In this document: piece after piece, positions 33,736 to 44,400 of the stretch
Position numbering within the stretch: the first letter of the stretch is position 1
How the letters are laid out: each line of letters begins with the position of its first letter
Source: Lingula anatina
Lineage: Eukaryota > Brachiopoda > Lingulata > Lingulida > Lingulidae
Assembly: GCF_001039355.2 (NCBI RefSeq)
Contig: NW_019775619.1
Span: 12,413 to 76,412, forward strand
Length of the DNA stretch: 64,000 bases
Reading direction: 5' to 3'
Translations under genes and position numbers: made by a program
Notes under the pieces: model-generated
Database searches by the model: none
Seen by the model: only the letters and a program-made list of their open reading frames with translations
Told to the model about the DNA's origin: nothing

Positions 33736-33774
<39 letters not shown>
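33726..33774 (+). repeat. (CG)n(TG)n(AG)n compound microsatellite
   Basis: GCGCGCG passes into GTGTGTG and then GAGAGA. The alternating purine-pyrimidine part is a Z-DNA type sequence. Confidence 0.95.
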
Positions 33775-33780
<6 letters not shown>

Positions 33781-34808
33781 TTCCCTACACCAGTAAACTG
33801 ACACTTTAGTCTATCCTTTCCGTCCCCACAGATTATAAATCCTGCTAGTGCGCAGAAAGACATAAATGTGGCAAAGGAAATCTAATAATTCCGGGAAATC
33901 ACGTGCAGAATTCGGACACCCAGACGTGCAGTGGCATGCGAAATGGAAGTAGGAGGAACACCCTCTGGCGTTCTACGATAAAATCCATTTCCACGCACTC
34001 AGACACATAATGCATATTTGGACTACCTTCCATTTGTATTCCATGAATGACAATAAAGGACTGGAAGGCAGGAAATTTGACAGAGTGCTCTGTTTTGCAT
34101 AGTTTTTAACATTTTTCCTTTACATTGTCACGCAACAAACCATTGTTTGTAGGACATTAAGGATTATAAGAACGGGAAACGCTGCGTTCTTGTGGTCGAC
34201 CCCCGCCAGAGTTGATTTGTCTCTTAGCTAATGGACAGGGGGTGTTTTATAGTTCTTTTCAGATTAGGATTAAATTTTAGGATCTCAATTATAAAAGAGT
34301 AACCTGCGTGTTGGCCCAGGTCGTCATATAAAAAATGATTATTCTTTTTTTTTTTTTTTGTTATTTGCAGTCTAAAAGAACGGAGCTCAGATGTTCTACG
34401 TCTCACTCTCTTTCCAGCACGTCTATCTGCATCCCTTCGCTTCGGTGAGCGCTCTAAAGCAGTTGCCATTTCTGCGCTAAGATCACTGTGATAAAATGTA
34501 GTAACACAAATTCCCTAGCTACCGCTAAAGCTTATTTTAAAGTACATGTACTTGTAATTAAACAACAAATGCTTCACCTCTTATTACAATCACTTCTAGA
34601 GACAATTTATTTGATTTTGGGACAGTAAAAATCACTTAGATTCATTTCCCCAGGGGCATGGATTCTTCTGCTGTACTGCCTCGTACGCTAACCTTAGTGA
34701 ACTGAGAGCCCCAAAATACTGACAAAACAACTGCGGTGTATATTTTCCGGCGAGCTAAGATCATGGTGCGTCCAAGTCTGTTGCAAAGCACGAGCTGAAG
34801 TCGTATTT
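33775..34808. other. Stretch without recognisable gene
   Basis: Only a poly-T tract near 34345-34360 stands out. Confidence 0.5.
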
Positions 34809-34812
34809 TCGA

Positions 34813-34822
34813 TAATAATAAC

Positions 34823-34855
<33 letters not shown>
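34813..34855 (+). repeat. (AAT)n microsatellite
   Basis: Tandem AAT units. A related ATT tract lies at 35155-35213. Confidence 0.9.
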
Positions 34856-35213
34856 CTTGGACGGATGATCGTACCTTGAGAGGACGCATTCAGAGGATTT
34901 CGTTTCCTCAAGCCATTTAACGATGTTTTGAATTTTTTGTCACGGCTCAGAATTTTTTTAAGTTAAATTTTTTTATGTATAAAACTATTATAATGTAATT
35001 CTAAATGTACTCTTTTATTCAATGTCTTGACCATAGTTTTTTTCATTTTTATTTTTAAATCAATTTAGTCTTAATGTTTTAGTATGTGAATGTTTTGGCA
35101 TTGTCAGGCGATAGGCCTACTGAACTTTCAGGGATGTCAGACTTAAATCTTCTTCTTATTATTATTATTATTCATATTCCTATTTATATTATTATTATTA
35201 TTATTATTTTTTT

Positions 35214-36443
35214 CTTGTCAGTTCAACGCCATCTGGTTGAAACAGACGCTGTATAACGTAATACTGCTCTTTTTTTCATCATTATCATTGCACTGCGCTC
35301 ACATTTTCATCCGTCATAGCACAAGTTCATGATGCCATTGTACCGGGACAGCCGCTCATTTACCGTAATCTAACCTTACCTTTCTCTTTCCTGTTCTAAG
35401 AGAAATATTTCCTCCCTTAGGAGAAGTAATCTGAGTAAGTTATCGCCTGTTCACATCCGAGTTAGACATTGTACAGATAGTTCGATACAAGTAGCTAGTT
35501 GTAGTATGTATGTATGTTATTTCCTTTCTTACCGCCTTAACAGCAGGGGTTTATGTCCCTACTGTTTTACGGAATAGCGTATATACATCTAACACTACCT
35601 GTATTGGTTTACTCATGCTGTTTTCTGATATCAGCTCCGATATGCCCTTTTTTACAACTGCGGTCATGTTTTATTATATTTGCAAGAGAGGTTGATGAAA
35701 GCGCCTCTATAACTTTTCCCATTTTTTTCCATCACCTGCTTATCGAGAATCCCTCTAACGTTTAAGGTTCAACTCGTTTTGGTTTGGAAACACGGCGGTT
35801 GGGAAGACGGAGATGTTTTTCATTTTTTATCTTTCTTTATTCTTAGATCTGCTTTGCTCAGCAGCAGTGCGTTTATAAAACAGTTAAAGAGCATATGTGT
35901 GTTTTCACCTTGCCCGTGTAAATGCTCTCATATAATGCTCCCTCCACGTGTTAGCCGTCACTGAGGGCGACATCATTTATACCGCGTGGCGTTCCCCGGG
36001 CGCCCACAGAGACTACAAGGACGGCCATATTACAGGAAGTGGACGTGCTCTAATGGCAGATATATTGGACCCCTTCAGTTAGGGTACACTTTAAAGACAG
36101 AATTCCACCTGGTGTACGTCGTAATAGACACTGAATTGTGGCATTGGTGCGTTGACCATCAGCACTCAATACGCCTCCATCGATTTCGCCACCAGCTAAT
36201 CCCACACAATTCAAACTACACGTGGAGACCCGGGGCGTAGGTGCTTCATAATTACTCGTTCTCTTGTCCCGATACCACACATGGAGGTCTTATTAACGAA
36301 ATTGCCGTTAGTTACTTGTGATTGCGATTACCTGATTGTGCGGCCTTAAACATACCGGTCGAGAGCACTACATAATGAACTGCGAGACGTTTTATATGTT
36401 TTATATCTGTCAAATCATTTATCCATCATTATTATTATTATTA

Positions 36444-36478
<35 letters not shown>

Positions 36479-37257
36479 GTTGTTGTTGTTGTTGTTGTTG
36501 TCATCTATGCATAGTGTTGATTTTAGTATAACAGTTACCAAATGACTCGATACATGTTGGCTCTCGTTCTTGCCCTGTTATAGCAAAACTTGAACGTTAC
36601 CCTGACTACCCATACCCATTTCTTAAAACAAGTTTCTCTGTTGTTAATTACTTTATAAACATGACCATTTTCAAGGCCATACAGATCGCTAGATACACGA
36701 CGATGACAAGTAGACCCATGAACTAGACAGTGCAGATTGTTACTGCGGCCTAATTACTTGTGCCATGCTAATCCCACAGGAACACGCTCAGAATTAATGG
36801 GCTTGTTTAAGTCTGGTTACTTGATGCCGTCTCATGTACGGCGTCTTAATGGAGCATTTTGCGCCGCTGTAATGTGACATCTCCTCGAACTTTCTCGGAA
36901 ACTGTATGGAAAGTAGATTAAAAGGCGCTTAAACATATGACACGGGGTAAAGAGCACTAATTTCCTTAATGAAAAAATCAAGTCCCGTTTGCAGTGCAAG
37001 TATAGTTACATGTACGAAGAGCAAGTCCCAATTGGATTTGGTGAAGACTTGTTCATCTTACGTAAATTGAAGTCATACTCTAAGGCTCTGAATTAATTAT
37101 AATAACACAAACCGGAACTTTAGGCATAGGCTAAACATGCGCATCATGTAGGCCACATGGGATCCTCCTCTACGGATGTTGTCATGGCCTCTCACCCGTA
37201 GATTTGTTCTCTATGATGCGTGACACAATAGTCATTTTGTCTGCTAAGTCTGCACGT

Positions 37258-37258
<1 letters not shown>
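35214..37258. other. Stretch without recognisable gene
   Basis: It holds an ATT/GTT microsatellite (36424-36500). The remaining ORFs are short and unrecognised. Confidence 0.5.
36424..36500 (+). repeat. (ATT)n(GTT)n compound microsatellite
   Basis: ATT units change to GTT units near 36478. Confidence 0.95.
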
Positions 37259-37303
<45 letters not shown>

Positions 37304-37735
37304 NNNNNNNNNNNNNNNNNNNNNNNNNNNNNNNNNNNNNNNNNNNNNNNNNNNNNNNNNNNNNNNNNNNNNNNNNNNNNNNNNNNNNNNNNNNNNNNNN
37401 NNNNNNNNNNNNNNNNNNNNNNNNNNNNNNNNNNNNNNNNNNNNNNNNNNNNNNNNNNNNNNNNNNNNNNNNNNNNNNNNNNNNNNNNNNNNNNNNNNNN
37501 NNNNNNNNNNNNNNNNNNNNNNNNNNNNNNNNNNNNNNNNNNNNNNNNNNNNNNNNNNNNNNNNNNNNNNNNNNNNNNNNNNNNNNNNNNNNNNNNNNNN
37601 NNNNNNNNNNNNNNNNNNNNNNNNNNNNNNNNNNNNNNNNNNNNNNNNNNNNNNNNNNNNNNNNNNNTGTGTGTGTGAGTGTATGTATATGTGTGTGTGT
37701 ATGTATATATGCGTGTGTGTGTGTGTGTGTGCGTA
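37259..37735 (+). repeat. (GT)n array with an internal assembly gap
   Basis: GT units run into an N gap at 37304-37667 and continue as GT/ATGTAT variants to about 37735. The true length is unknown. Confidence 0.95.
37304..37667. other. Assembly gap (N)
   Basis: 364 N inside a GT array. Confidence 0.98.
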
Positions 37736-38136
37736 CATGCACATGTATTTGAGAGTGAGTGATTGGTATACGTAACACACATTGACAGGAGCTCGGAATT
37801 ATAAAAAAAGGAGAAAATTCATATTTTCTCCGAGGTACTATCTTGGATCATTATTGTCTTGGCTGCCTGGTTAGACGGCAGTGTCCTCAACAGCACGCTT
37901 ACTTGCACTTGCTCACTTTATTAGTGCGCAAGAATTCGTCAAAGGCAATATTGATATTAATTCCTATGACAAATAATGATGGTTTTGTCAATGTATGTCT
38001 GCTTTATGTCACCCTGAACACGGAACGATGACGACCTTCTTCATTTACGAGCTACGAGCATCTATCTTAATTTTGTTGATCGATCTTAGTGTCCCTCTTT
38101 GTCCCGGAAATAAATCAGATGCACTCGAGTGAAAAT

Positions 38137-38195
<59 letters not shown>
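38137..38195 (+). repeat. Compound (GT)n(GA)n microsatellite
   Basis: GT units followed by GA units with the same junction as at 12749. Confidence 0.95.
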
Positions 38196-38196
<1 letters not shown>

Positions 38197-38227
38197 TTGT
38201 TTGTCTTATTATGTGAATCGTTTTTAA

Positions 38228-38282
38228 TATTAATTAATTAACAAATTAGACAGTTCAGATTAATTAATTAGTTATTTAATTT
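38228..38282. repeat. TTAATTAA-rich cluster
   Basis: TTAATTAATTAA occurs twice within 50 bases, in inverted arrangement. Confidence 0.7.
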
Positions 38283-38882
38283 ATTGGATTGTTTGTTTGG
38301 TTTTTATTAATTATGTATCATGACCACGCAGACCTGCGGATCGAGAAATTCTACGAATGTCTTTCCTCTTCCAATCTGTAATATAATGTCACTTAATTTT
38401 CTCATTATCTAAAACAAACGATAGTTATGGCCAAATGATGACAAAAAATTACTTTCCCGCATTGCTTTGGCTCACATCATATGTTATTCGGTGCATTGCG
38501 TTTTAGTATATGGCAAATATATCACGAAATCCATTGCCATATAAAATAGACATGTCTTTGTCATCAATCATGAATTTTTCTGGAAACTTGGCATATGCTG
38601 GAGTTTGCTTCTCTTTGTCTAGGCGCTTAACATGGACGCATTCCTTGGTAAACCTCCCACTACGTCGCATTAAAATATTACGCCGCGTTCGTCCCGTAGT
38701 TTGTTCTGTTTACCCGGAGAAGGCAGTTGTGCGTGTTCTAACAAATTGCATTTGAGACTGGCTTCTCGGAATTCTGCCAAATGCACACTCACTTGTTTAG
38801 ATACAGTAACTGCGGTTGTAGACAGAAGTTGATAAATTATCACCATTTTACTGGATACGTATATTGTTCGTAATTAGATTCC

Positions 38883-38945
38883 ACACACGCACACACACAC
38901 ACACACACACACGTACACACACACACACACACACACACACGCACG
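38883..38945 (+). repeat. (CA)n microsatellite
   Basis: CA units interrupted by CGTA and CG. Confidence 0.95.
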
Positions 38946-39699
38946 TATGCGCACGCACAAAAAGAAACACCAGTTTTTAATATTGCTAAAAATGTTATAT
39001 TCATACAAAAATAAGGCTGCAGTCCTGTACCTATTCCGTAAGAACTCTTCTCTAACGTGACAGGATTGCGGCAAGTTTTTTTGCCTTGTATAAGTTGTCC
39101 CAGGACCTTCAATATTAAGCATACTTTTTATCTGTCTTATGGCAATTTTGGTTTAATTGAAATGCCTTAGAAGAGTTACATGTAAGTTCCATAATTGCTG
39201 TTATATTCAACTTTTTTCCCTAATGAGATAGGTTTTTGTATTTTCAGATATGAAATTTTGATTTGTGAAAACAATTGAGAAATGACGAGATTTGCTCCCC
39301 TGAACATGTCACATGTATGATGGTATTAACGGAGGATTGCATGATATCTGTTTCCATTAGACACATTAAGGAAAATTAAGAATCAATACTTCCACAGAGA
39401 TGTTCAGTGTTGACGCAGATTGGATTATCTTTTATATACAACCAAGTTTATAGATGACAAAATCCTGATAGCAATTGGGTGTTTTTTCTTGTTTTTTTAG
39501 TTTTCTTTTGGTAGTGGATTTTCATAAAATGCATATGTATAAATGTGGTCGTCGTCTTCAAAAAGCCGCAGATGTACAATATCTTCTAAGCCCGCCATTC
39601 TCGTATCTTTCCACTAACTCGGTATAGCAATCATATGGTTTAAGTTTTAATCTCAAGTTACTTTAATTCAAAGTCGAAGTATTAGAATTTAAAGCTTGA

Positions 39700-39864
39700 C
39701 AGGCCCGTAGCCAGCAATTTCAAAATGGGGGGGGGGGTACTTTTTCCGAAAAAATGGACTTTTTACAATGAAACGTTTGTGTACCTAGATCAAATTTTAC
39801 CGAGAATGGACCTTTTTCTGGCAAAATTGAATGGTCCATTCGAACCCTCCTGGCTACGGGCCTG
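39700..39864 (+). mobile_element. Family A TIR element, copy 3
   Basis: Intact 15-bp ends CAGGCCCGTAGCCAG and CTGGCTACGGGCCTG. The poly-G run near the left end is sequenced through here. The interior shares GTACCTAGATCAAATTTTAC. I see no clear target duplication (CTTGA versus AGTCA). Confidence 0.9.
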
Positions 39865-42713
39865 AGTCACTAATATAACTATATTGCGTTGCTATAGTTA
39901 GATGACATTTTGGAAAATGACTTTTTGGAACCCACACACGGGCTATATTAATTCATCCTTCCATCCTTCCATCATAAGTACACATTCCAGACCATAACAT
40001 TGGTGATAGAATTCTAGATGACGTTTCATAACAGGACATGAACAATTTTCATGTCCATCATTATTTCTATTATTTGCACATTTTGAAAACAGATGAGTTA
40101 ATGCTTTGGACCAGCATCCGTTACGTGAAACATTTTACTGTATGCTCTAACCACCACATTGGGATCGTAATTCACAGTTAGCCTGAGATGACTTCCTCGA
40201 AATTAGTGAATCTATTTCAAATGGCCCCTATTCTGTTGTCTGATATCAATTATTTCCTGCAGATAATGTTCCCATTTCATCTGTGCGATAATTTATACTT
40301 AATTAATAATTACAATCGCACGTGTTCTCTGGAATATATTGTTGGAAGAGATGTCCCCGATCATTGGTGTCAGATTATATGTGAACCTGTTAAATGTAGA
40401 TAGATAGTTGTATTAAAATGTGTGCTTGATAACCACCCATGTGAACAAACTGCATAGATAGCTTATTCACATTAATAGAAATATAAACAGGAACGTTTTC
40501 CTAAATGGCCAAATTTTACACATATATATGCGGACTAACTTATTTCCCGTACTAAAACCTTGTGTGTTACCAATACTTGTTCATCTAATCCAACTGACTC
40601 TTTTTCTGTGCATTTTCGCTTTTCATCATTTGTGTAATTTGTGTCGCAGTGTACACTTATCTATATTAAAACAACTTGTTTAGCTTTTTAATTAATTAAT
40701 TAAAAATAAATAAATAAATAAATAAATGAGTAATTTAATCACTTTAAGTTAATGGTTTAAAAGACAGATGTACATATTTATGTCTAATTTTTTGAACCAG
40801 CTGATAAATTCGTGTCTATGTTCCCGTTTGACGTTATCAGTTTTCATTTCCGGGAGTTAACGGCGGAACACCGGGAAATAACAGAAAGATCGTGATCCAT
40901 GAAAGATTTCGACCGATCCATGTCTTGCATTCTCTCTCTCCATCCGTGTTACCAGACGCCCAAAGTTACACACACACTAAGTGCAAACAAACTTATTTTC
41001 GTACAACTCACCAGTATATAGTTTTGACAGTATTGGCAGTATTCGGCAGAAGTTGATACACTTATCTTAATGCCATTTGGCGCGACACGTTATCAGCCCC
41101 TTGGGGTATAGACGGAGAACGATTGCCACGCGGCCTTGTCAATTTAATACAAAACTATGAGCAGAAGTACTAACAGAATATTTCAGTGATAAGAGGTACG
41201 TAGAGGAGGGGTGGCACTATTAACGCCAGATACGCCAGAATTCCCGTTATTGATGGTATTGACATTGTAGCGTTATGGATGCTATAAATGTAACCACGCT
41301 ACTCCCGAAGGCATCTCTGAATTATCAAACTTCAGATAAAAAGGAATATATTGATATATTTACTTCGACATTGTCATAAGCTATAGATGGCATTATTTTA
41401 GATTGAAAACGCGATACTAGTGAAATAAGTCTGTCTAACCGTCACCCGCTGGGTGAACCAACTTTGATAATCTTTCATAGACGCAACAAGTAATGCAGCG
41501 TGTATCTCAGAGGTAACAACAAAACGTCATCTCATCATTTTTCTCTGTTTCTCTCTCTCTCCATATATTTTTCTCTCCCTTTCTCTCTCTTTTTCCTCTC
41601 TCTCTCTCTCTTTCTCTTTCTCGCCCCCACCCCCACCCCCACCTCTCTCTCGCATTATGTCACTATCTTGGTATATCCATCTAGAATCCTGTTCCCTGCT
41701 ATCTGAGATTTTGACTTGGTTTCTCTCCCCCCTCCCCCGTATCTCTCCCCCCTCTACCTCTCCCCCTCTCTCTCTCTCTCTCTGTCTCTCACTCACTCTG
41801 ACATCGCCCGCGCACATCTCCATTAGAATCCTGTTTCCCGTTATCCGAGTTTTACGCTTGGTTTATCTTATCTTTCCCAGGCGTTCTTTCCCCTTTGGGC
41901 AGCGGTAAAGTTCATCTCAGAGTACGAATGGCCGCAGATGGACATCATAATCACTGATTCTGAAAAATATATACGCTGACAATGCTGATGAGAAATAATT
42001 CCAAAAAATATAGAAATAATAAAACAAAATAGGGGAAAAAAGCACGGAAAAAGATCTGTAAATCGGCCCCAGGCAAAATCCATCCATGAAGACGTAAATT
42101 GTACATTACACCTATTTTTATTACGTAATGCACCACGTTGCAGATGTCTTTATTAAGTTGTGTGCTTGCTTTTTTTTTCTCTAGACACACGCCATTCTGC
42201 ATGTTTCCAGGAGTCGAAATGATTTTATTGTCATCATGTTTCCTTCTCCGTGGGGTTTAGCATTGGTCAATATACGGTCGTTTTGATGCTATATTAATTC
42301 TTTCACTGAGCGGTTTGACCAGCAAGAGAGGACAGGCATATATATGTATACGTATCACGTCATCGCACAGGTTCACATCATGTTTCTAGAAAAGTTCCGC
42401 TTTGTTTAAGACATAAGACCAGATATAAGTACGAATTTGCGCCAAAGATTTTGAAAGTGGTAGATATTTTATGATAAGATAACAGTGAAATATTACGGAT
42501 AAAATAATAGTGAAATATTACGGACTGACAATACGATGGCTGATGAGCGGTCAATGATTGTGTGTGCTATATTTTTCTGGTAATTCCAACCCTTATTCAC
42601 AACTCGGCACAGGTTTATAGATCAAAAGTTTCTCAAGGGCTTTGAAAATGGTAACCGTGCTGATAAATGAAATTTAAGAAAATGTTTATATGAGTGAAAA
42701 GGTCTAGCGAACA
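39865..42713. other. Stretch without recognisable gene
   Basis: It holds an AAAT tract (40706-40728), CT-rich tracts (41546-41652, 41718-41790) and a short direct repeat ATAGTGAAATATTACGGA (near 42485-42525). Confidence 0.5.
41546..41790 (+). repeat. Imperfect (CT)n and C-rich tracts
   Basis: CTCTCT and CCCCCACC blocks separated by about 60 bases of unique sequence. ATCTAGAATCCTGTTCCC near 41679 recurs as TTAGAATCCTGTTTCCC near 41823, so part of the block is duplicated. Confidence 0.8.
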
Positions 42714-43048
42714 TACAACATTGGTCAAAAAGGCTGTCCCACCCCCATTTCCATGTACTTTTATTTACAAATGATCACCTCACAGCTGTAAATTGTTAGA
42801 AATAGCGCTTTTTATTACAGATACCGTGTCTAACATGATTAATGGTTTAAAAAAAAACAAAATACTGGTGAAAATATACACATTTTATACCATTAAGTAA
42901 AATTTATAAGAGGTACCCCCTCAAATCCATTGTTTCATTGTGACTTCTACAGATATAAAAAATGTCTAATAAATTGAAAAGACGCCATCAAATGTCACCA
43001 AATTCACACTCAATTAGCATTAGGGTGTGCTCGTTAAAGATCACATGC

Positions 43049-43377
43049 CTAACAGCGTGTGCGTCTACCGTGTACTGCAATTATCTCCTGTAGACGGCGC
43101 AACAAGCCTTCAACACGGGTAACAATTCTGTTCTGTGGGATATTGTCCCATTCATCCCAAAGAGCGTGGCGGAATTGGTCAAGATTATTTGGGAATTGGT
43201 TCTCCTCTGCAATGCACATTTCAATTAATGCTACTGGTGCTCAGGAGGATTAATATCAGGGCTTAAAGACGGTTGTCCCATCCTCAGAGTCCTGTGTTTC
43301 TGCTGTTAGGCACGTTTCTGCAACAAATCGCTTGCCAGACGAGAGCTGTGAGCAAGTGCGTTGTCACAATGAAGCCA
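43049..43377 (-). pseudogene. Tc1/mariner-like transposase C-terminal remnant, left arm
   Basis: Reading the minus strand from 43377: WLHCDNALAHSSRLASDLLQ (second catalytic Asp region, like DNAPAHxS), a stop, SLSPDINPPEH (third catalytic acidic motif, like SPDLNPIEH), a one-base frameshift, then FRHALWDEWDNIPQNRI and RRLQEIIAVHGRRTR before the stop at 43049. The frameshift and internal stop make it inactive. Order and spacing fit the C-terminal half of a Tc1-like transposase. The N-terminal DNA-binding half is absent from the window. Confidence 0.85.
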
Positions 43378-43753
43378 GTAGCATCCCTGAAGTCACCTCT
43401 TGCAAATAGAATGAGATTTCTGTTGAGAATGTTACATTAAAATGCCCCTGTTACGTTTTGTTCCAAAAGGAACAATGTACTAATACCATAGGCTTGGAAT
43501 GTTCTCCAAATGCGGACTGATCTAACACCTCAGGCGATATTATCCTACACACACCCTTCCAAGAGGCATTTTTTAACATTTCTATGGATCCTCATTTGAC
43601 CATCGATGGGATAAAAGAAATAATTTGATTCTGCATCAAAACCGACTTCCTTCCAGTGATGGATGGCCAGGTTCAGGTGCCTGTGGGATCACTGAACGAA
43701 GCATTCTCAGCTGATATCTCATTCCATCTTCAAGTACTGACTTTGGGGTTAAC

Positions 43754-44066
43754 TCCAGGCTTCATCATGACTGCACACTTGCTCACACCTCTCGCCTGGC
43801 AAGTGCTTGTTGAAGAAACACGATGCTCTAAGGATGGAACCACCATCTTTGAGCCCTGACAATAAACTTACTAATCAACTGTGACATGAATTGGAGTGTG
43901 CAATGCAAAAGAGAACCAACCCCTTAAAAACGTGGACCAACTCCCCCAACTTGTTTAAGAAGAATGGGACAATATCCCACATAACAGATTTGTTACCCGT
44001 GTTGAGGGTTTGTCGCGCCGTCTACAGGGGATAATTGCAGTACGCGGTAGACGAACACGCTGTTAG
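43754..44066 (+). pseudogene. Tc1/mariner-like transposase C-terminal remnant, right arm
   Basis: The plus-strand counterpart of the left arm: LHHDCTLAHTSRLAS, several stops and frameshifts, LSPD-like codons near 43855, then EEWDNIPHNRFVTRVEGLSR and RRLQGIIAVRGRRTR, with the stop at 44064-44066. It is more damaged than the left-arm copy (the SPD-NP-EH motif is broken). Confidence 0.8.
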
Positions 44067-44400
44067 GCACGTGACCTTTAACGAACACACCCTAATGCTA
44101 ATTGTGTGTGAATTTGGTGACATTTGATGGCGTCTTTTCAATTTAATAGACATTTCTTTACATCTGTAGAAGTTACAATGAAACAGTGGATTTGAGGGGG
44201 TACCTCTTATAAATTTTACTTAATTGTATAAAATGTGTATATTTTCACCACTATTTTGTATTTTTTTACCATTAATCATGTTAGACACGGTATCTGTAAT
44301 AAAAAGCACTATTTCTAACAATTTACAGCTGCGAGGTGATCATTTGTAAATCAAAGTACATGGAAATGGGGGTGGGACAACCTTTTTGACCAATGTTGTA

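Larger units (their letters stand above)
42716..44398. mobile_element. Palindromic Tc1/mariner relic, 1683 bp, with TA flanks
   Basis: The ends are CAACATTGGTCAAAAAGG and its complement, flanked by TA at 42714-42715 and 44399-44400, as expected for Tc1/mariner insertion. The two halves are inverted copies of one another over roughly 700-800 bp each. Both carry the 3' part of a transposase gene pointing outward, plus the 3' non-coding end. Divergence between arms is scattered substitutions and small indels. The centre (about 43430-43650) is poorly matched. Confidence 0.9.

Noticed and set aside
43656-43859. 67-codon plus-strand ORF as a gene
   Set aside because: It lies inside the palindromic Tc1/mariner relic in a frame different from the transposase remnant.
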